Origin: Asterionellopsis glacialis
Taxonomy: Eukaryota > Bacillariophyta > Plagiogrammaphyceae > Rhaphoneidales > Asterionellopsidaceae
Reading direction: 5' to 3'
NCBI GenBank assembly: GCA_014885115.2
Contig: WKLE02001911.1
Coordinates: forward strand, 1-33,300
DNA: 33,300 nt
Both the position numbers and the translations under genes were made by a program. Below are positions 9,052 through 18,853 of this stretch, piece by piece. The notes under the pieces are model-generated. The model was not told where the DNA came from. It ran no database searches and saw only the letters and a list, made by a program, of their open reading frames with translations. The first letter of the stretch is position 1; every line of letters starts with the position of its first letter.

Positions 9052-9689
9052 GATTGAATTGGCAAGATTTTTTTACTTCGGAATCAGACGGAAGGTGCAA
9101 GCGAGTCTTCGTGCTCTTGAAGCAAATGCCTTGGTTCCTATAGAATACGTCTTTATGAGTCTCTCTGGTCGTTCCAGGTCGTGGGGAAAGTGTCAACTGA
9201 GGATATGAGATCGACTGATTGCGATGCCCTTTGATGATGTCGATGGTTATATGTCATGATTCTGTTCTGCCATCGATCCCTCTCAGGTCGCACGGTCGGT
9301 GTATTCAGTCTACGTTGTAGTTTTTCTGTTCATGCGTTTGACAGAGAAATAGTCGGCGGCCAGGCGTTTGAAATTTATATCGTCAACCCTATCTATCTAA
9401 AAAATAATTACAAAGCTTAAAGAAGTTTATTTGCCCGAGAAATGAAATCCGGCAAAAATGGTTTTAAAATTTAATACATAGGCCAGTCAGTCAGTAATAA
9501 ATTGCGTTGGTTAGACAATAGGAATAACACTGACTCACATCTCTCACAAAAGGAAACCCCTATGAGACGTCTCCCTCCATACCCTCTTTTCGCATCGCGG
9601 TGACTACTTTCAAACTTGTTCAGTTTCTCGTTATTGTACTCCCATCCATTTTATTGACCTCGTCTGTCTAACACACTAAAGTCGTCATC
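9052..9689. promoter_or_regulatory. Divergent promoter region, LAMTOR2 / lumen protein
   Basis: A 638-nt spacer between divergent starts. No gene or named element was recognised. A plus-strand open frame entering from 8996 overlaps the LAMTOR2 5' end and looks like chance. Confidence 0.45.
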
Positions 9690-10802
9690 GTGTATTATAC
9701 AACATCAAATATCATGAAAAACTATAATGTCAAACAATATTTTCTTGTGCTTTTGTTGGGGATTTCGTTTCAAAAAAGAAATTCGAACGTTTGCAGTGGC
9801 CTTTCAATGCGAAATAATGAAAATATGCAACAAATCTCAACTTCATTATCCTCGTCACGAAGAATATTTTTCCGTAAACAGTTTGCTACTTTCGTAGCTA
9901 TAGTAGGTAGTAGCGGTTTTCCATCGTCTAATGCTTTCGCGATGGATGTGGAGGAAACTTCTATTACTAGCAGTCCTAGCAGCGGGGAACGAAAACCATA
10001 TGCACCTGTAGAAGCCCTGCTTCCAGCAATACGATTAAAATTATGGGTTGACGAGGCATATGAATTAGCTTCTCTACTTGCAACAACTACAAGAAACAAG
10101 GATACAACTAGCAATGGACAAGTAGATCTTTTGAACCAATTAAATGATGTGTTAAGTCATCCACCAAAATTCTTTGCAGAATCACCCACATTAAAAAAAT
10201 CAGCATCATCACCATCAGGATCAACAGCACAGTTGACCACTAGTATATCTTCCATCAACAAGGTACAGTATCAACAAAATCGTCAAAGTCTATCATCCTT
10301 GGGAGATCGTATGACAGCCATGTTAAATCAAGCAGATGTAGAACGTCAATGGGGCATGTTGCAATATCAAGAAATGAAAAAAGAACAATCAGATCCTATC
10401 CGTGCCGTATTCAATACCTATACATCACAATTAGTATTTGGTGACACATACCTGCTAACTACATCCCCTCAAGATAAAAAACGTATGATACGTCAAGAAG
10501 AATTACCAACGTTAGCTGCAGTAGTGACAAGTGATTTAGATTTACGTGATTTGTATCGTAATCAATTCCTAACATCCTTTGAAGATTTAAAAGCAGAAGT
10601 GACATATCAAGTGAAGGAACTAAGGTCGCAGTCCCAGTCATCTGAATCAAGTAGTGTTACCACTGCTACTACAAATGTGGATATAGATGAAATCATGAAC
10701 TTGATGAAACAATCCTCTACAGCATGTACAAATTGGTTTAATTTAATCCCATCTCAAGATGTTCAAGATGCTATATCTATTGTACAAAATGAGAAAAAGT
10801 AA
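9690..10802 (+). CDS. Predicted Tat-imported thylakoid-lumen protein
   Basis: A 370-residue frame; the better start may be Met9 (9714), which puts a hydrophobic signal peptide (about residues 16-26) right at the N-terminus. A Ser-rich transit-like stretch follows. Then SRRIFFRK (twin Arg57-Arg58), a hydrophobic run (65-79) and a cleavage-type NAFA ending at 84 appear, a textbook thylakoid Tat signal. The order ER signal, transit peptide, lumen signal is what a complex plastid of red-algal origin needs. The mature part is mainly helical with Gln/Ser-rich linkers, and has 'PVEALLPAIRLKLWVDEAYELA' near its start (quoted in part as RLKLWVDEAYELA). A PsbQ-like helical bundle is conceivable, but I cannot assign a family. 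Confidence 0.75.
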   Translation: MYYTTSNIMKNYNVKQYFLVLLLGISFQKRNSNVCSGLSMRNNENMQQISTSLSSSRRIFFRKQFATFVAIVGSSGFPSSNAFAMDVEETSITSSPSSGERKPYAPVEALLPAIRLKLWVDEAYELASLLATTTRNKDTTSNGQVDLLNQLNDVLSHPPKFFAESPTLKKSASSPSGSTAQLTTSISSINKVQYQQNRQSLSSLGDRMTAMLNQADVERQWGMLQYQEMKKEQSDPIRAVFNTYTSQLVFGDTYLLTTSPQDKKRMIRQEELPTLAAVVTSDLDLRDLYRNQFLTSFEDLKAEVTYQVKELRSQSQSSESSSVTTATTNVDIDEIMNLMKQSSTACTNWFNLIPSQDVQDAISIVQNEKK

Positions 10803-10943
10803 CAACAACAACCACGATACATATAATATGGGGATCTTTGTAGTCATAACAAAGTAATAGAGAGCTTACAAATACCACGTTTTTAGTGTTTTCTTGCATC
10901 ACTCCTTCCTTACCAAAACTGATTATAGTAGTAGACACTCATA

Positions 10944-12602
10944 TTATAGAATTTCACCATGTTCATGTCGCTCCAACATAGCAGCACCAGAGGTTGAAGA
11001 AGAGTCTTCAAAACGCTTCGTATCCCGTGCCTGTTGAACTGCCATATTGTAATCACCAATACCAATTGAGGTGATGACAGCTAAAATAAAAAATGCATCA
11101 GAAGACAAGAGACCAAATCTCATGTTCAGGCCTGACTCATTCACAAATCCAAACACTAAGGGAGGGAGCCAACCAAGCATAGAATGAAAGCAAAGGATAA
11201 GTCCCATAAACTCCGTTTCTTGTCCTGCTGGGACAATTGTACAAAATAAAACACGTTGTGTTGGGATGAGCCATCCCAAACAGATTCCCCACAACATCCC
11301 ACACATATAAAAATAATGAACGTCCTCAGGTCCTGAAACAATAGATACCCCAAGTGCTGTAATGGACGCCCAAGATAAAATGGCTGCACGGAAACTTGTA
11401 AGTGCATTGTATCTTTGACAGACATACCGAGATACAAATCCACCGGGAATTGTAAAGATTAGTACAATCAGTTGAAACATGGCAATCTGAGATGCTGTCA
11501 TCTTGAGAAATTCAGTTTCAAATGTAATAATCAGAGATAACATTTGTCCATGGCCAGGATCTGGACTCCACAGCAAGGTCAGTAATAACCATTTTAGAGC
11601 AGGATAATTAGACCATACTCGTTTGATAGATACGCGCAGTTTTGACACACCCTTTTGCATGAGTGATTCACCTGGCCGTAATCGGTGCAAGGGTGGGCGA
11701 TTACCGAAAAGAAATCTCCATGCATACCCCAGCAGTATAAAACCAAGGAACGAAGAGATGACATGTGCAAAGCGAGCAGTAGTAACTTTATCGCCATCTA
11801 CATGTTTGGCAATTGCAACCACTACCAGAACGTACGTGATGGTACCACAAAAATGAAGGATCGTGAAGCGAGTTGTGTATGTTGCCAAAATATGAGAATC
11901 CGTTGTAAGATTTTGTATGTATGCAAGATTCACAACATTGTGAACAATAAGTAAAAAGTCTGACACAGTTTTAGCAATCCATAGTAAAGCCCACGTGGGA
12001 AGTGATATCGTCGTTTGGCATGCATTCAATACCACAATGACAGCAGCTGTTACAGCACCTACAGTTCGTCGATGAGGTGAAAAGTCGATCATTGCCCCCA
12101 ATAGAGGCATAACGCTAGCAGCAACAAGTGTTACAATAACACTGGATGCCGCAAGGACAGATGATGGTCGTAGACCATAGATACGAAGATTGTTAGAATC
12201 ACAAGCACCATCATCTTCCTCTGCATTGCTATAATTATTTTCACAATTCAATTGAGCACTTTGGTTGGCAAGTGTCAAAAGAGCTGGGCCTAGAAACGCC
12301 GCTGACATTCCCAACGGTCCTTTGGCAAAGTCATCCATTGCAACAGCCGTAGCCTCATCTTGTATAGCATGTCCGGGAATTCTCGTTTGGAATAATACCT
12401 CAAGCCATCGTAAATAAGCCGGAGGAGGGACTTTATTTTCAGGTACCATGGATGTTGTTAGTGAACGTTGTTCGTAGTCTATACCATCCAATGGAGCATT
12501 AGTATTGCTGTTCAAACCTTCAGGTAATGTTTCGTATGTAGTACTTTTTGGACTTTCCTGTGCAGGGTTGAGTTTGGACATTTCTTCTTGGTTACTTGCC
12601 AT
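10944..12602 (-). CDS. Atg22/UMF1-like MFS transporter
   Basis: A 552-residue membrane protein with a ~75-residue polar N-terminus and about 12 hydrophobic segments. GPLGMSAAFLGPALLTL at the first helix, LLGAMIDFSPHRR in the loop after helix 2 (the MFS D-R-type loop), and PAGQETEFMGL...LGWLPPLVFGFVNE near the C-terminus match the Atg22/UMF1-like major facilitator family. Yeast Atg22 exports amino acids from the vacuole after autophagy. The substrate here is unknown. An insert rich in Asn/Glu/Asp between helices 1 and 2 carries the two Cys residues of a possible lumenal loop. No intron is needed. It converges with the lumen-protein gene (141 nt between stops) and diverges from HDDC2. Confidence 0.78.
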   Translation of the reverse strand: MASNQEEMSKLNPAQESPKSTTYETLPEGLNSNTNAPLDGIDYEQRSLTTSMVPENKVPPPAYLRWLEVLFQTRIPGHAIQDEATAVAMDDFAKGPLGMSAAFLGPALLTLANQSAQLNCENNYSNAEEDDGACDSNNLRIYGLRPSSVLAASSVIVTLVAASVMPLLGAMIDFSPHRRTVGAVTAAVIVVLNACQTTISLPTWALLWIAKTVSDFLLIVHNVVNLAYIQNLTTDSHILATYTTRFTILHFCGTITYVLVVVAIAKHVDGDKVTTARFAHVISSFLGFILLGYAWRFLFGNRPPLHRLRPGESLMQKGVSKLRVSIKRVWSNYPALKWLLLTLLWSPDPGHGQMLSLIITFETEFLKMTASQIAMFQLIVLIFTIPGGFVSRYVCQRYNALTSFRAAILSWASITALGVSIVSGPEDVHYFYMCGMLWGICLGWLIPTQRVLFCTIVPAGQETEFMGLILCFHSMLGWLPPLVFGFVNESGLNMRFGLLSSDAFFILAVITSIGIGDYNMAVQQARDTKRFEDSSSTSGAAMLERHEHGEIL

Positions 12603-13258
12603 TTGATGCTATTATAGCTACAACTTAACCCTTTTGATGCCCTGGGTAGACTTTCTTGGGTTGTGAGTTCGGCAGTCTATGTTCTAATCTCAATTTGAAA
12701 CTTCAACAACTTCGCAGCTTCGTGTGTTGATCACAAAGCAAAAAGAGGAGAAAAAAGGTGCGAAAAAAGAGAACAATATCGCCTATTAGTAGAGGATATA
12801 AAGATTCGCTAACATAGATAGTTTTCTTAGGAGTAGGGTTTTTGAGTGTTTGCTCCTGTGCAGAAAAATAAATTGATATAACACTTCTTCTTCGAAATAA
12901 AAAGTACAGTACCTTATACTACATTACGTATCTATGTTACTAGAATTAACGTTCAAAAGATATATTTATCAAGCATCGATGCTACACGGCCATGCTCCCA
13001 CCGACCTCAGAATATGAAAAACACCGACAGCCGATAACACTATCCCCCCTCCTGATACCAGCCATCAAGAGTCAATACAGAAGCGGAATGAATCATTGAC
13101 ACCCGTCTGAAAATATCCTCGATACTTTTGCAAATATCTGCCTTCACCATATTATATTTGTGCATGCGCAGACATTGATGGATTTAACTTGTTGTCTTAT
13201 CAATCATAACTTCAGGTTTCTTTACATTTACATTAGTTGTATCATCTTGATTGCCATC
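12603..13258. promoter_or_regulatory. Divergent promoter region, Atg22-like / HDDC2
   Basis: A 656-nt spacer between the two start codons. From 13160 the frame upstream of the HDDC2 start is open and encodes a hydrophobic stretch (see findings). AT-rich DNA lies at 12860-12970. No other feature was seen. Confidence 0.45.
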
Positions 13259-14039
13259 ATGTCTTCCGAGTCGGGTTCATCCGCTCCACCTGCAACCGCA
13301 GAGGCTCTTGGCAGTAGCGCCAGTAGTAACGGTAATGATATCGCAAAACGTTCAATCGACTTTTTGACCATGGCACGTGGATTAAAAACTACAAAACGTA
13401 CCGGTTGGGTAATGCGTGAGGTACCTCAAGTTGAATCCGTAGCAGATCATTCTTGGCGTATGACACTTATGGCGATGGTTGCAGCGCAACAAAATTCGAA
13501 TGTTGATGTTTCAAGATGTGTCCAGATTGCTCTTGTACATGACTTGGCGGAAGCAACGGTTGGAGATATTACTCCTCATTGCGGAATTTCTGATGAAGAA
13601 AAATATAGAAGAGAATTAGAAGCTATTACTACGATGACGTCCAAGCTTGGTGGTGCTCTTGGAGGCGATGAAATCCTCCAATTGTGGAAGGAATATGAAG
13701 AAGGTAGGTTGCTGTGATTGGTGCCAAATAGTTTTGAATCTGATATTGATCGTTGGTGGCGCGTGACGCCTCGTGTTTTACATTATTTCTCAATGATTCA
13801 TCAATAACCCTTTTCTCCTACAAAAAACAGGCACCACAGAAGAAGCTAAGCTAGTAAAAGACTTGGACAAGTTAGAAATGATATTGCAGGCACAAGAATA
13901 TGAAGAGGACGGGGATAATGGGAAAAGTTTAGATGGTTTCTTTGATAGTACTCGTGGAAAATGGCGAACGGAAATGGGACGCAAGTGGGCAGAAGAAATT
14001 GAAGCTCGACGAAAGGCCGCAGCAAAGGAAGAGAAGTGA
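13259..14039 (+). CDS. HDDC2-type HD phosphohydrolase
   Basis: HD-domain protein like human HDDC2 and bacterial YfbR, which are (deoxy)nucleoside 5'-monophosphate phosphatases. Exons 13259-13703 and 13831-14039 join in phase 1 to give 217 residues (human HDDC2 has 204). Metal ligands are visible: His64 (ADHSW), His94-Asp95 (LVHDLAEA), Glu98 and Asp103 (VGDI). The fourth HD ligand, in the [10 protein letters not shown] helix, is in exon 2, as is the FFDSTRGKW block seen in HDDC2. That supports the splice. The Met at 13259 begins a Ser/Ala-rich leader and is preferred; the frame stays open to a Met at 13160, which would add a hydrophobic 33-residue N-terminus. Without splicing the protein would end at 13717 and lack the fourth ligand. 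Confidence 0.88.
13704..13830 (+). other. Intron of the HDDC2 gene
   Basis: A 127-nt phase-1 intron, with donor GTAGGTTG and acceptor CAAAAAACAG. Joining gives ...[18 protein letters not shown]..., collinear with HDDC2. Confidence 0.88.
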
Positions 14040-14665
14040 ATACAAAAGAAAAGAAGTTGTGTTGTGAGTTTTGCTTTTGTATCTATAAAGTGAAATAAAA
14101 AGGTTACTAGGCCTACAATGTCTAGCGCGCTACAACGTAACTATTGATTAGACTCTTCTTTTAGATGCCATGTGATACCCACATACTCATCTTGATTCAA
14201 GCACTTCTTGCTCGTCTTTCGGAGTGAAACAGAAACCGATGGTTGATCGTCTATTGAAACTCATTTGTATTGTTCTTTAGAATTTTACAGAATCTATCTC
14301 ATTTTTTCGAATGTCAATATTGAGAAATTTGGACTGATGGTTTATCACAAATATGGTAGAAATTCTTTTTTATCATGTGGGGACCAGCATTTTCTGAAAC
14401 ATTTGTTCGATGCTGTACCTGGATCTATGTAGGACTACTTGCAACCACCATGGTGTAATCGGTACTTTATTCTGTATCAGTGATAGCGTTGCATGTGCCT
14501 ACTTAGCCACAATGATCCGGCTAAGTCCATATTTGTAGCAGTGATTAAGTTTTCTTTGACAGTAATAGTAGTGGGAACACTAGAAATGGGTTGACTGCTG
14601 GTCCACCAAGCCAGGACAGATACCGGCTGCATAAACATCAAAGAATAGAATGCAGTAAGGAAATG
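14040..14665. other. Convergent 3' region
   Basis: A 626-nt spacer between the stops of HDDC2 (plus) and the large ankyrin gene (minus). No open frame of interest and no recognisable RNA gene. It presumably holds both 3' UTRs. Confidence 0.5.
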
Positions 14666-17600
14666 TTAATAACTCTTCTTATTCCCACTGTATGACTGGG
14701 CTGCTTGCAATAATATCTCGTCAATGTCATCACTGTTTACTGATATCTGTGAAAGAGAGGAGCCATCTTTGATCGAATAAAGTGAAGGAGGCTTGAATGC
14801 TCTAAGCGTGTTAGTAGAATCAACTGTTTGCTCACTTGTCTCGTATGCCTTGGATGCTTTGGAGAATATCTCATCCAAATCATCCGAAGCTATGCCTACA
14901 TCCAAACGCCCGCTTCCACCTCTTTGTCGGGAACCATGATCTTCGTTCAACATTGGTTTACTGTACATTTTAGCGGCCTTCCCCATGAAATCAAAGCGCT
15001 GGTCGGGGAGTGTATGCGCGCCTTCCACTAGGTCGGATTCCTGAACAAGGTCAAGAGTTCTGAATGATGAAGTGGGTTGGATAGAAACAGCTCGAAGTGC
15101 AAGTTTCAAGTCACTTTGAATAGGCCGTCCGTACATATTTTCAGCATCCCTAATGATGCTCTCTAGCTCGTCACTCTCTTCACGTGGTTCTATGCTTTGC
15201 AACGATTTCCCATTCGGACTCCGTGCAGAACGCAAGGCAAGCTTTAGATCAGAGTTGAACGGGCGCCCGTAAGCTCTTTCTACTTCTTCAAGTAAACTCT
15301 CAACTTTTGGGTCATCATCCATTCCCCGAGATGGAAACGAATCACCAACGAGATCACTTGTTCTAAAAGACGCACCAGGCTGAATAGACGCAGCCCGAAG
15401 TGCAAGTTTCAAGTCAGAATGAATGCGTCGTCCATACATTTGCTCAGCTTCTTCAATGATACTCTGAAGATCGCCGTCAACTGTAAATTCACCGGTAGTC
15501 TCACGAGTCAGAGTGGGCTCCTTTGGGTTTACAGTAGCGCAACGAAGTGCTTCTTTCAAGCCAGCGTCAATGGGTTTCCCGTATGATTGTTCTGCATCAC
15601 GGATTATACTATCCAGTAAAGAGACATCACCCTCTACATCAAGTTCATGTGATCCCTGACTATTCCGAGAGGAGTCTTCGACTTCATCACTGTTCCCATA
15701 AGGCGAACTATGTGCAGGCTGCAGCGACGCAGTCCGAAGCGCTAGTTTCAATTCCGAGTGGAAGGGTCGCCCATAATTTTTCTCTGCTTCCTGGATAATA
15801 TTTTCGAGCTCATCTTCAGGCGAGAGATCATCACTTCTAGAGGTTACAAATGACTCTGTTGGGGAGAAAGTGGCACTACGCAGTGCCTTTATTACACGAT
15901 CATCAAATGGTCGACCGTATGCATGTTCAGCGTCTCGGATAATGCTATTAAAGTCACTCAGCTCGTCACCAGTTTCTTCAGTGGAAGACGATTCTTTATC
16001 AGATGCCAGATGAGAACTACCCGATGATGGTTTACGCAACAAATCATCAACGCTTCCGGCTGATATGCTGCCATTATCTTTTGAGACTACCGAAAAAATA
16101 TGGTCAAGGTCGTCATTTACATATTCATTTGATAATGGTGCATTTGCCGAAGGGAATGTCGACGGCAATGTGAATTCCGCAGGTTTTGCAGAAGGCATAC
16201 TGAATGGGTCTGATTTGGACGATTTAGTTTCTTTCATAGTTAGGGGTATACTTGACAACCCTCCGCTTGGTCTCTTCTCAGACTTACAGGAGTCCCTCTG
16301 AACTGGAGATCTTGGTATTTGGGGAGAAAGCATTGGAGTGCGAGAAGATGATTTGGAGACCATCTTCCTTGATGACGTTTTCGGCGTAATGAAATCATCG
16401 ACCGGAGCATCATGCCGTTTTGTCTGGATTTTATTGGAAGATTTTCTTTTATTATCCATGTTGTCAGTACTCATATCCCGAACAGATTCAAGCATTGCGT
16501 TTTTCAAACTTGGTCGTATCGGTCCGTGTAGCTTTGCAGCATTCTGAAATACTCTTTCTAGTGGATCAGCTGCATCATCTGGACCAGGAGGTACTATACT
16601 TACTGGTGTACCCAGAATTTTTTCTGATAACATTTTTGCCAAACCAGACGGAACTTCTTTTCCAGTATTCTTGCTAATTTCATGACAAATTTCTTCGAGA
16701 TTATCTTGTGTAAGCTCGCCCTCCTGTGGGGAATCTTGACTTGGGCGAAATGATTTGCGGATAGCATTTTTAACCTCGGGGTTGATTGGCCCAAATAATT
16801 CAGCAGCTTCTTTTAAAATGGCATCGACATCTTCTCCATTTGTTACTGAATTAATTGTGGTATCCTTCGTCAAATCAGATACTATAGAGCAATAATTAAT
16901 AGCAAGGACGAGATCCGATGGAATGGGCTCTCCATATTGGCGTTCTATCTTTAGCACCCTTGACTGTATTTTTTCAAAGTCGTCGTTTGTGGGCTCATCG
17001 TTGCTGTTTGTGCCATCAAGAGATTCGCCGAAAACTTGGCCTAGGCTCGAAGCCGAGATGTGATTTTTCAATTTCTGTGGAATTTTCTTTCCGTAGACCT
17101 TTTCAATATTGCCTACAAAATTCTCCGAATTGGTTGTCCTGCGCTTTTTTTCTGGTAACGATTTATTGCATTTTTCAGCTTCTGAACCACGATGAGAAAA
17201 GCTTCCATACATGACAGCAGCTCCAGCAAGAATTTCTTCAAGATCATCGCTTTTAAAAATTTCCGGAAGTCCTCGCAATGGCAATGAGTCAGAATGGGCG
17301 CGTTGTTTTACCTTTCCAGGCTTTGAGTCTGCCGTCCGATTTAATTGCGACTGTAATGCAGCATTTTCTCGAACCAGACGCTCATTTTCTCTTGAAGAGA
17401 CAGAAATTTGCTCTTCTCTTGCATCTATTTCTTCCTGTAGTCTATTTTCCAACGTCGTAACCTTTCCAGCAAGAAATTTCTCAGTAGCAAAGCGAGAGCC
17501 AGTACTCAGAGCATCTAGAAGGGCATTCAAACATTCCTTTGCAGATTTCTCAGACATTAACTTGGTACTACCTTCAGAGATAGTATTCAATGATTCACTA

Positions 17601-18853
17601 AGGTTCATTTCTTTACGAAAGCTAGAAACGATAAGCTCTAGTCGATTCATTTTAGTTTCGTAGTCGTTGACCCTCTCATTCAATTCCTTCACCTCTTGAC
17701 CAAGAGAAGCATTTTGTTGTTCTAGAAAGGTCACACGATTTTGAGAGCCAGGCCGTTCTACATCGTCATTCTGGCGGTTTTCGAACAATATGTTTTCCTC
17801 CTTTTCTTGAAAGGTCTCGTATTTGCTCACAGCCTTCGATGAATCTTCCTTCAGCTTTCGATGGTGTTTTCGGCAATATTCCAATTCGTCCTGAAGTTCA
17901 AGCCGTTCCTTGGATAGTTCTTCCACCATATCTCCAAGGTTGTAATTCTTTTCATACATCTCTGCCAAAAGCTGTTCCAGGTGGAGTGCCCTTTTTTCTA
18001 ATTTAATCCATGACGTAGGTGCAATAGATGAAGCAACACTGTGCGTTTTACTTACAACTGATTTGTGATCATCTTCATCTGCATCCGTAGGCTGTTGTTG
18101 ATTTTGAGTCTTCTGCATAGAACTTTCAGCCTCTTCTCGAGCTCGTTCCCAAAATAAGACACCTCTCATCAGCAGTTCCTTCACTTTATTTTTATCTTTT
18201 CCCGAATGACTGCGATTGTGGTTTAAGTCCATAGGAGTCCGTCCAAACCTATCTCGCTGGTGAATTGTACTAGGGCATGCCATGAGCATCATCGAAATTG
18301 TCTGAGGAGAGGCATTGTGCCAGATAGCCTCGTGAAGCGGAAGTTTTCCCTCGTGGTCAGCCATTCCACAAGCTTCGGGAAAAGTAACAACTAGTCTATT
18401 TATGAGCATTTCTAAATCTGCTCCCTCGTCAGTTGTGGACGGTTTCGATAGTGCCTGAAGCAAGTTGCTACAAGCTGTATGAAGAGGAAGCTGTCGGAAG
18501 GTATAGTCTGTCATAATTGCTTTTTGTTGTTTACTAAGATGAGAACCTTGCGATGATATACTAGATATACTTGTAGTGCGGCTCAGGTTCTTCTGAATGT
18601 ATGCTTTCTTATCTCTTCCTTTTCGTTTCATGGCAACCCATACCGATGCTTCTTTTGGGTGAGTTTTCACGCGTTTAATAGCCGACTTGTATTTTTTGTT
18701 CGTAATTAAGCGGCTCAAAATTGTGGGATTCTGGAACAAATCTACTTCCTTAGTACGATCTTTTACGGCCAAGAAACTAGGGGTTATGGTAGCAGTGTCA
18801 TTGTCTTCGCTATCCCAAGTAGTACCACTTCGATGAGATTCTGTTTCCCCCAT
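14666..18853 (-). CDS. Ankyrin/coiled-coil protein with YGRP repeats
   Basis: A single uninterrupted frame of 1395 residues. In order: a polar N-terminus (1-115); about three ankyrin-type repeats (120-210; LPLHTAC, GKLPLHEAIW, FGRTPMDL); a linker; coiled coil (about 280-510, rich in Glu/Leu/Lys heptads); then a long C-terminal array of a repeat I do not recognise. Its consensus is roughly hydrophobic-x-x-Ile-Ile-x-Asp/Glu-Ala-Glu-x-x-Tyr-Gly-Arg-Pro-x-x-x-x-Leu-Lys-x-Ala-Leu-Arg. Six clear copies begin near residues 963, 1013, 1077, 1125, 1182 and 1227, with about ten weaker copies between 536 and 1390. A Ser/Pro-rich, phosphorylation-prone linker lies at about 800-910. The ankyrin style is common in diatom proteins. 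A scaffold role is inferred; no catalytic motif is seen. Confidence 0.85.
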   Translation of the reverse strand: MGETESHRSGTTWDSEDNDTATITPSFLAVKDRTKEVDLFQNPTILSRLITNKKYKSAIKRVKTHPKEASVWVAMKRKGRDKKAYIQKNLSRTTSISSISSQGSHLSKQQKAIMTDYTFRQLPLHTACSNLLQALSKPSTTDEGADLEMLINRLVVTFPEACGMADHEGKLPLHEAIWHNASPQTISMMLMACPSTIHQRDRFGRTPMDLNHNRSHSGKDKNKVKELLMRGVLFWERAREEAESSMQKTQNQQQPTDADEDDHKSVVSKTHSVASSIAPTSWIKLEKRALHLEQLLAEMYEKNYNLGDMVEELSKERLELQDELEYCRKHHRKLKEDSSKAVSKYETFQEKEENILFENRQNDDVERPGSQNRVTFLEQQNASLGQEVKELNERVNDYETKMNRLELIVSSFRKEMNLSESLNTISEGSTKLMSEKSAKECLNALLDALSTGSRFATEKFLAGKVTTLENRLQEEIDAREEQISVSSRENERLVRENAALQSQLNRTADSKPGKVKQRAHSDSLPLRGLPEIFKSDDLEEILAGAAVMYGSFSHRGSEAEKCNKSLPEKKRRTTNSENFVGNIEKVYGKKIPQKLKNHISASSLGQVFGESLDGTNSNDEPTNDDFEKIQSRVLKIERQYGEPIPSDLVLAINYCSIVSDLTKDTTINSVTNGEDVDAILKEAAELFGPINPEVKNAIRKSFRPSQDSPQEGELTQDNLEEICHEISKNTGKEVPSGLAKMLSEKILGTPVSIVPPGPDDAADPLERVFQNAAKLHGPIRPSLKNAMLESVRDMSTDNMDNKRKSSNKIQTKRHDAPVDDFITPKTSSRKMVSKSSSRTPMLSPQIPRSPVQRDSCKSEKRPSGGLSSIPLTMKETKSSKSDPFSMPSAKPAEFTLPSTFPSANAPLSNEYVNDDLDHIFSVVSKDNGSISAGSVDDLLRKPSSGSSHLASDKESSSTEETGDELSDFNSIIRDAEHAYGRPFDDRVIKALRSATFSPTESFVTSRSDDLSPEDELENIIQEAEKNYGRPFHSELKLALRTASLQPAHSSPYGNSDEVEDSSRNSQGSHELDVEGDVSLLDSIIRDAEQSYGKPIDAGLKEALRCATVNPKEPTLTRETTGEFTVDGDLQSIIEEAEQMYGRRIHSDLKLALRAASIQPGASFRTSDLVGDSFPSRGMDDDPKVESLLEEVERAYGRPFNSDLKLALRSARSPNGKSLQSIEPREESDELESIIRDAENMYGRPIQSDLKLALRAVSIQPTSSFRTLDLVQESDLVEGAHTLPDQRFDFMGKAAKMYSKPMLNEDHGSRQRGGSGRLDVGIASDDLDEIFSKASKAYETSEQTVDSTNTLRAFKPPSLYSIKDGSSLSQISVNSDDIDEILLQAAQSYSGNKKSY
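14684..17248 (-). repeat. Coding array of YGRP-type repeats
   Basis: DNA encoding the repeat array of the ankyrin protein. The six strongest copies lie at about 15074-15967. Their Tyr-Gly positions (residues 979, 1027, 1091, 1140, 1195, 1241) are 46-64 residues apart. Degenerate copies extend on both sides. Copies 4 and 6 share their linker as well (SIQPxxSFRTxDLV), which suggests a recent duplication. Confidence 0.8.
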
